DNA from: Methylopila capsulata
GTDB lineage: Bacteria > Pseudomonadota > Alphaproteobacteria > Rhizobiales > Methylopilaceae
Length of the DNA: 64,000 bases
Reading direction: 5' to 3'
Assembly: GCF_016907975.1 (NCBI RefSeq)
Contig: NZ_JAFBCY010000003.1
Location: 496,001-560,000 of the forward strand
The notes under the pieces: generated by a model
Told to the model about the DNA's origin: nothing
Databases searched by the model: none
The model's input: only the letters and a program-made list of their open reading frames with translations
Program-made: the position numbers and the translations under genes
Part shown: positions 62,604 to 64,000 of the stretch, piece after piece
How the letters are laid out: every line of letters starts with the position of its first letter
Position numbering within the stretch: the first letter of the stretch is position 1

Positions 62604-62761
62604 GCGGAGCCGCAGAGGCCGTTGGATGTAAGATCCCGGGACACCTACATAGTAGGTGGGCGCCGTTGTGACCAAGACCACGGTCGAGACCAGTGACAGC
62701 TCCCGTTCGGAATCGTAAGGGCCCGGGGATTCAAGTCTCCTGACGCACCCCGCAGCACCGC
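62604..62761 (-). ncRNA. ssrS: Probable 6S RNA (ssrS)
   Basis: About 158 nt between zapA and the cyclo-ligase gene, the standard 6S RNA site. The ends pair as a terminal stem: 5' GCGGTGCTGCGGGG against 3' CCTCTGCGGCTCCGC, 13 of 14 positions paired including wobbles. An internal CACCTACTATGTAGGTG hairpin and a long, imperfectly paired middle with CCCCGGGCCC-type strands fit an open-promoter mimic. Ends are estimates from pairing. 6S RNA sequesters the housekeeping RNA polymerase in stationary phase. Confidence 0.75.
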
Positions 62762-62868
62762 AACGCCAATGTAAGCGAGCGGAGGGAGAAGCGCCAGTGG
62801 CGTCTCGAAGCAAGGCACCAAGCCGACCGAATGCCAAGTCTTGACAGCCTTCGAACGTGCGCCCCGCC

Positions 62869-63240
62869 CTACTCCCGCCGCACCCCGTCCGACAGCTCCT
62901 CCGCCAGCCGCTCCAGCCGTTCGGCGGCGGCGGCGATCTCGTTCGCGACGTCGGCGTGGCGGCCGTCGAGCGCGGCGCCGGCGTCCGCGTGGGCGGCCCT
63001 GAGGCCGGCGATCTCGGCTTCGAGCGCGGCGTGGCGCTTCTTGGCCTCGCTCAGCTCGTCCGCCACCATGATCGCGGTCATGATCGACAGGCGGACGTCG
63101 CCGACCTCGCCGAACGTGCCGCGCAGGTTGGAGAAGCGGCCGTCGACCTCGCGGCCGAGCGCGAGAAGGTGCTCCTCCTCGCCCTCCCCGCAGGCCATGC
63201 GGTAGTCGCGTCCGCCGATCGTGACCTTGACCTGCGCCAC
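62869..63240 (-). CDS. zapA: Cell division protein ZapA
   Basis: 123-aa FtsZ-ring-stabilising protein. Start is GTG 63240 with GGAGGG upstream, giving VAQVKVTIGGRDYRMACGEGEE (shown in parts: QVKVTIGGRDYRMAC), typical of ZapA. A globular N-terminal region precedes a long coiled coil (about 55-118) with EAKKRHAALEAEIAGL. Five bp after the DUF4164 gene. Confidence 0.88.
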   Translation of the reverse strand: MAQVKVTIGGRDYRMACGEGEEEHLLALGREVDGRFSNLRGTFGEVGDVRLSIMTAIMVADELSEAKKRHAALEAEIAGLRAAHADAGAALDGRHADVANEIAAAAERLERLAEELSDGVRRE

Positions 63241-63245
63241 CGCGA

Positions 63246-63518
63246 TCAGCCCTCCGTCTCGGCGAGCGCGGCGCGCACCGCCTCCATCGCCGCGTCGATG
63301 CGCGTCGCGAGCTCGCGGTCGCCTTCCCCCGCCGCCTCGGCGCGCTGGGCGGCCTGGTCGAGCAGCTCCGCGAGGCGCAGGCGATCGTCGGCGAAGGCGC
63401 CGAGTTCCTCCTCGCGGGCGCGGGCGGCGTCCGCCGCGTCGAGCGCCCGGCCGACCGCCGCCTCGGCCGCGTCGAGCGCGGCGTCGAGACGTTTCAGCGC
63501 GGCGTCCAGCTCGCTCAC
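63246..63518 (-). CDS. DUF4164-type coiled-coil protein
   Basis: 90-aa, almost wholly helical Ala/Glu/Leu-rich protein (ELDAALKRLDAALDAAE, DDRLRLAELLDQAAQRAE). The companion gene to zapA at this locus in Hyphomicrobiales. Probably acts with ZapA in the division ring, but no function is established. Confidence 0.75.
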   Translation of the reverse strand: MSELDAALKRLDAALDAAEAAVGRALDAADAARAREEELGAFADDRLRLAELLDQAAQRAEAAGEGDRELATRIDAAMEAVRAALAETEG

Positions 63519-63863
63519 CCCTTGGCTCCCCCGGCGTCGGCCGCGACCAAACGCGAAAGCGTCGATCAGGCAAGACCTTGCGCGCCCGACTTTAAGAGCT
63601 GCGTCGAAGTTGCGTCAATCGCGCGCGCCCCGGCGTCCACGGCTTTCGCGGAAACCACGCCGGCCGCTGCGTATTGACATGTTTGGGCGCCCCTTTAAAC
63701 GTCCGGGCAACCTCGGCGTCCGCCGCAGTTTCGAGGGCGACGGCGTCTCCCCGGAGCGTCCGTCCGACGACCGCGCGGCCGGTCGACCCGTCTTTCGTAG
63801 GGATCGCTTCGTCCGGCGAAACGTTCTCCGCGGAGACAGAACTCAAGGATCGGATCTCCCACG
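63519..63863. other. Divergent intergenic region upstream of tkt
   Basis: About 345 bp between the DUF4164 gene and the divergent tkt start. Apart from a sigma70-like promoter at 63674, no gene or terminator is supported. Confidence 0.5.
63674..63701 (+). promoter_or_regulatory. Candidate sigma70 promoter for tkt
   Basis: A perfect -35 TTGACA at 63674-63679 and an AT-rich CTTTAAACG block (TTAAAC/TAAACG) 15-16 bp later as -10. It lies about 165 bp before the tkt start, leaving a long leader. Confidence 0.5.
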
Positions 63864-64000
63864 ATGACCGACGCGATCGACACCCGCCGGCTGGCCAACG
63901 CCATCCGCGCCCTCTCCATGGACGCGGTCGAGAAGGCGAACTCCGGCCATCCCGGCATGCCGATGGGCATGGCGGACGTGGCGACCGTGCTGTTCACCAA
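63864..64000 (+). CDS. tkt: Transketolase (3' partial)
   Basis: Only the first 45 residues are in the window. [29 protein letters not shown] is the transketolase N-terminus (key part [12 protein letters not shown], with the His that contacts thiamine diphosphate). Thiamine-dependent two-carbon transfer in the pentose phosphate or Calvin pathways. The gene continues beyond the right edge. Next to zapA/DUF4164 as in many Hyphomicrobiales. Confidence 0.93.
   Translation, partial: MTDAIDTRRLANAIRALSMDAVEKANSGHPGMPMGMADVATVLFT

Noticed and set aside
63592-63846. Minus-strand 84-codon frame in the tkt upstream region
   Set aside because: It covers the candidate tkt promoter and has neither a motif nor a ribosome-binding site.

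Overview
This is GC-rich chromosomal DNA from an alphaproteobacterium, most likely order Hyphomicrobiales (Rhizobiales). The evidence is gene content and order: a PhyR-NepR-EcfG general stress response locus, the ruvC-ruvA-ruvB-ybgC-tolQRAB-pal-cpoB-tilS block, an OpgC-type glucan-modification protein, and the tkt / DUF4164 / zapA / 6S RNA / 5-formyl-THF cyclo-ligase neighbourhood. Family or genus cannot be fixed from this window. No tRNA, rRNA, insertion sequence, prophage or CRISPR array was seen. Two genes run off the ends: the flavoprotein at the left edge and transketolase at the right.

Layout. 1-5.7 kb: a cyclic-nucleotide-binding/thioredoxin-reductase-like flavoprotein overlapping a UBP-type zinc-finger gene, a 764-aa RTX beta-roll protein, and a transglutaminase-like protein. 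5.7-10.3 kb: a divergent catabolic unit, with a GntR/FCD regulator facing an overlapping MFS - amidohydrolase - SAF-oxidoreductase operon and GGTATACC operators between them. 10.5-16.8 kb: a hypothetical protein, exonuclease III, an RTX protein carrying two HasA-hemophore-like domains, a GAF/HisKA_2 kinase and an ApbA/PanE-like dehydrogenase. 17-20.3 kb: an LTXXQ periplasmic protein divergent from an OmpR-type regulator, its kinase and a small membrane protein, resembling a Cpx-type envelope-stress unit. 20.3-24.4 kb: GNAT, glutathionyl-hydroquinone reductase, NUDIX, a metallophosphoesterase and a membrane-anchored unknown. 24.5-34.1 kb: a minus-strand run of pyruvate carboxylase, OpgC, a fumarylacetoacetase-family enzyme, a second MFS, galE and a Crp/Fnr regulator.

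34.3-38.6 kb holds the general stress response locus: phyR, dps, a small membrane protein, nepR, ecfG and a HisKA_2 kinase whose ATP-binding domain looks degenerate. 38.6-43.3 kb: an Uup-type ABC-F ATPase, a SpoU-type RNA methyltransferase and RecQ. 43.5-45.8 kb: a PepSY membrane protein, a PCu(A)C copper chaperone and a DUF2946-like protein. 45.8-58.1 kb: tilS, cpoB, pal, tolB, tolA, tolR, tolQ, ybgC, ruvB, ruvA and ruvC on the minus strand, interrupted by two plus-strand S1-family serine proteases and a Uma2-family protein. 58.1-64 kb: tandem composite hairpin repeats, an Hsp70-like ATPase, yebC, a YmdB-type phosphodiesterase, an entericidin-like lipoprotein, 5-formyl-THF cyclo-ligase, a probable 6S RNA, zapA, DUF4164 and the start of tkt.

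How the parts work together. The Tol-Pal block builds the envelope-spanning complex that constricts the outer membrane at division, and RuvABC resolves Holliday junctions. PhyR, NepR and EcfG form the partner-switch stress cascade. Promoter-like sequences before dps and the entericidin gene share a GAAAC - N16/17 - CGTT pattern close to the EcfG consensus, so both may be outputs of that cascade. All functions were inferred by reading translated sequence and motifs; no database search was run.
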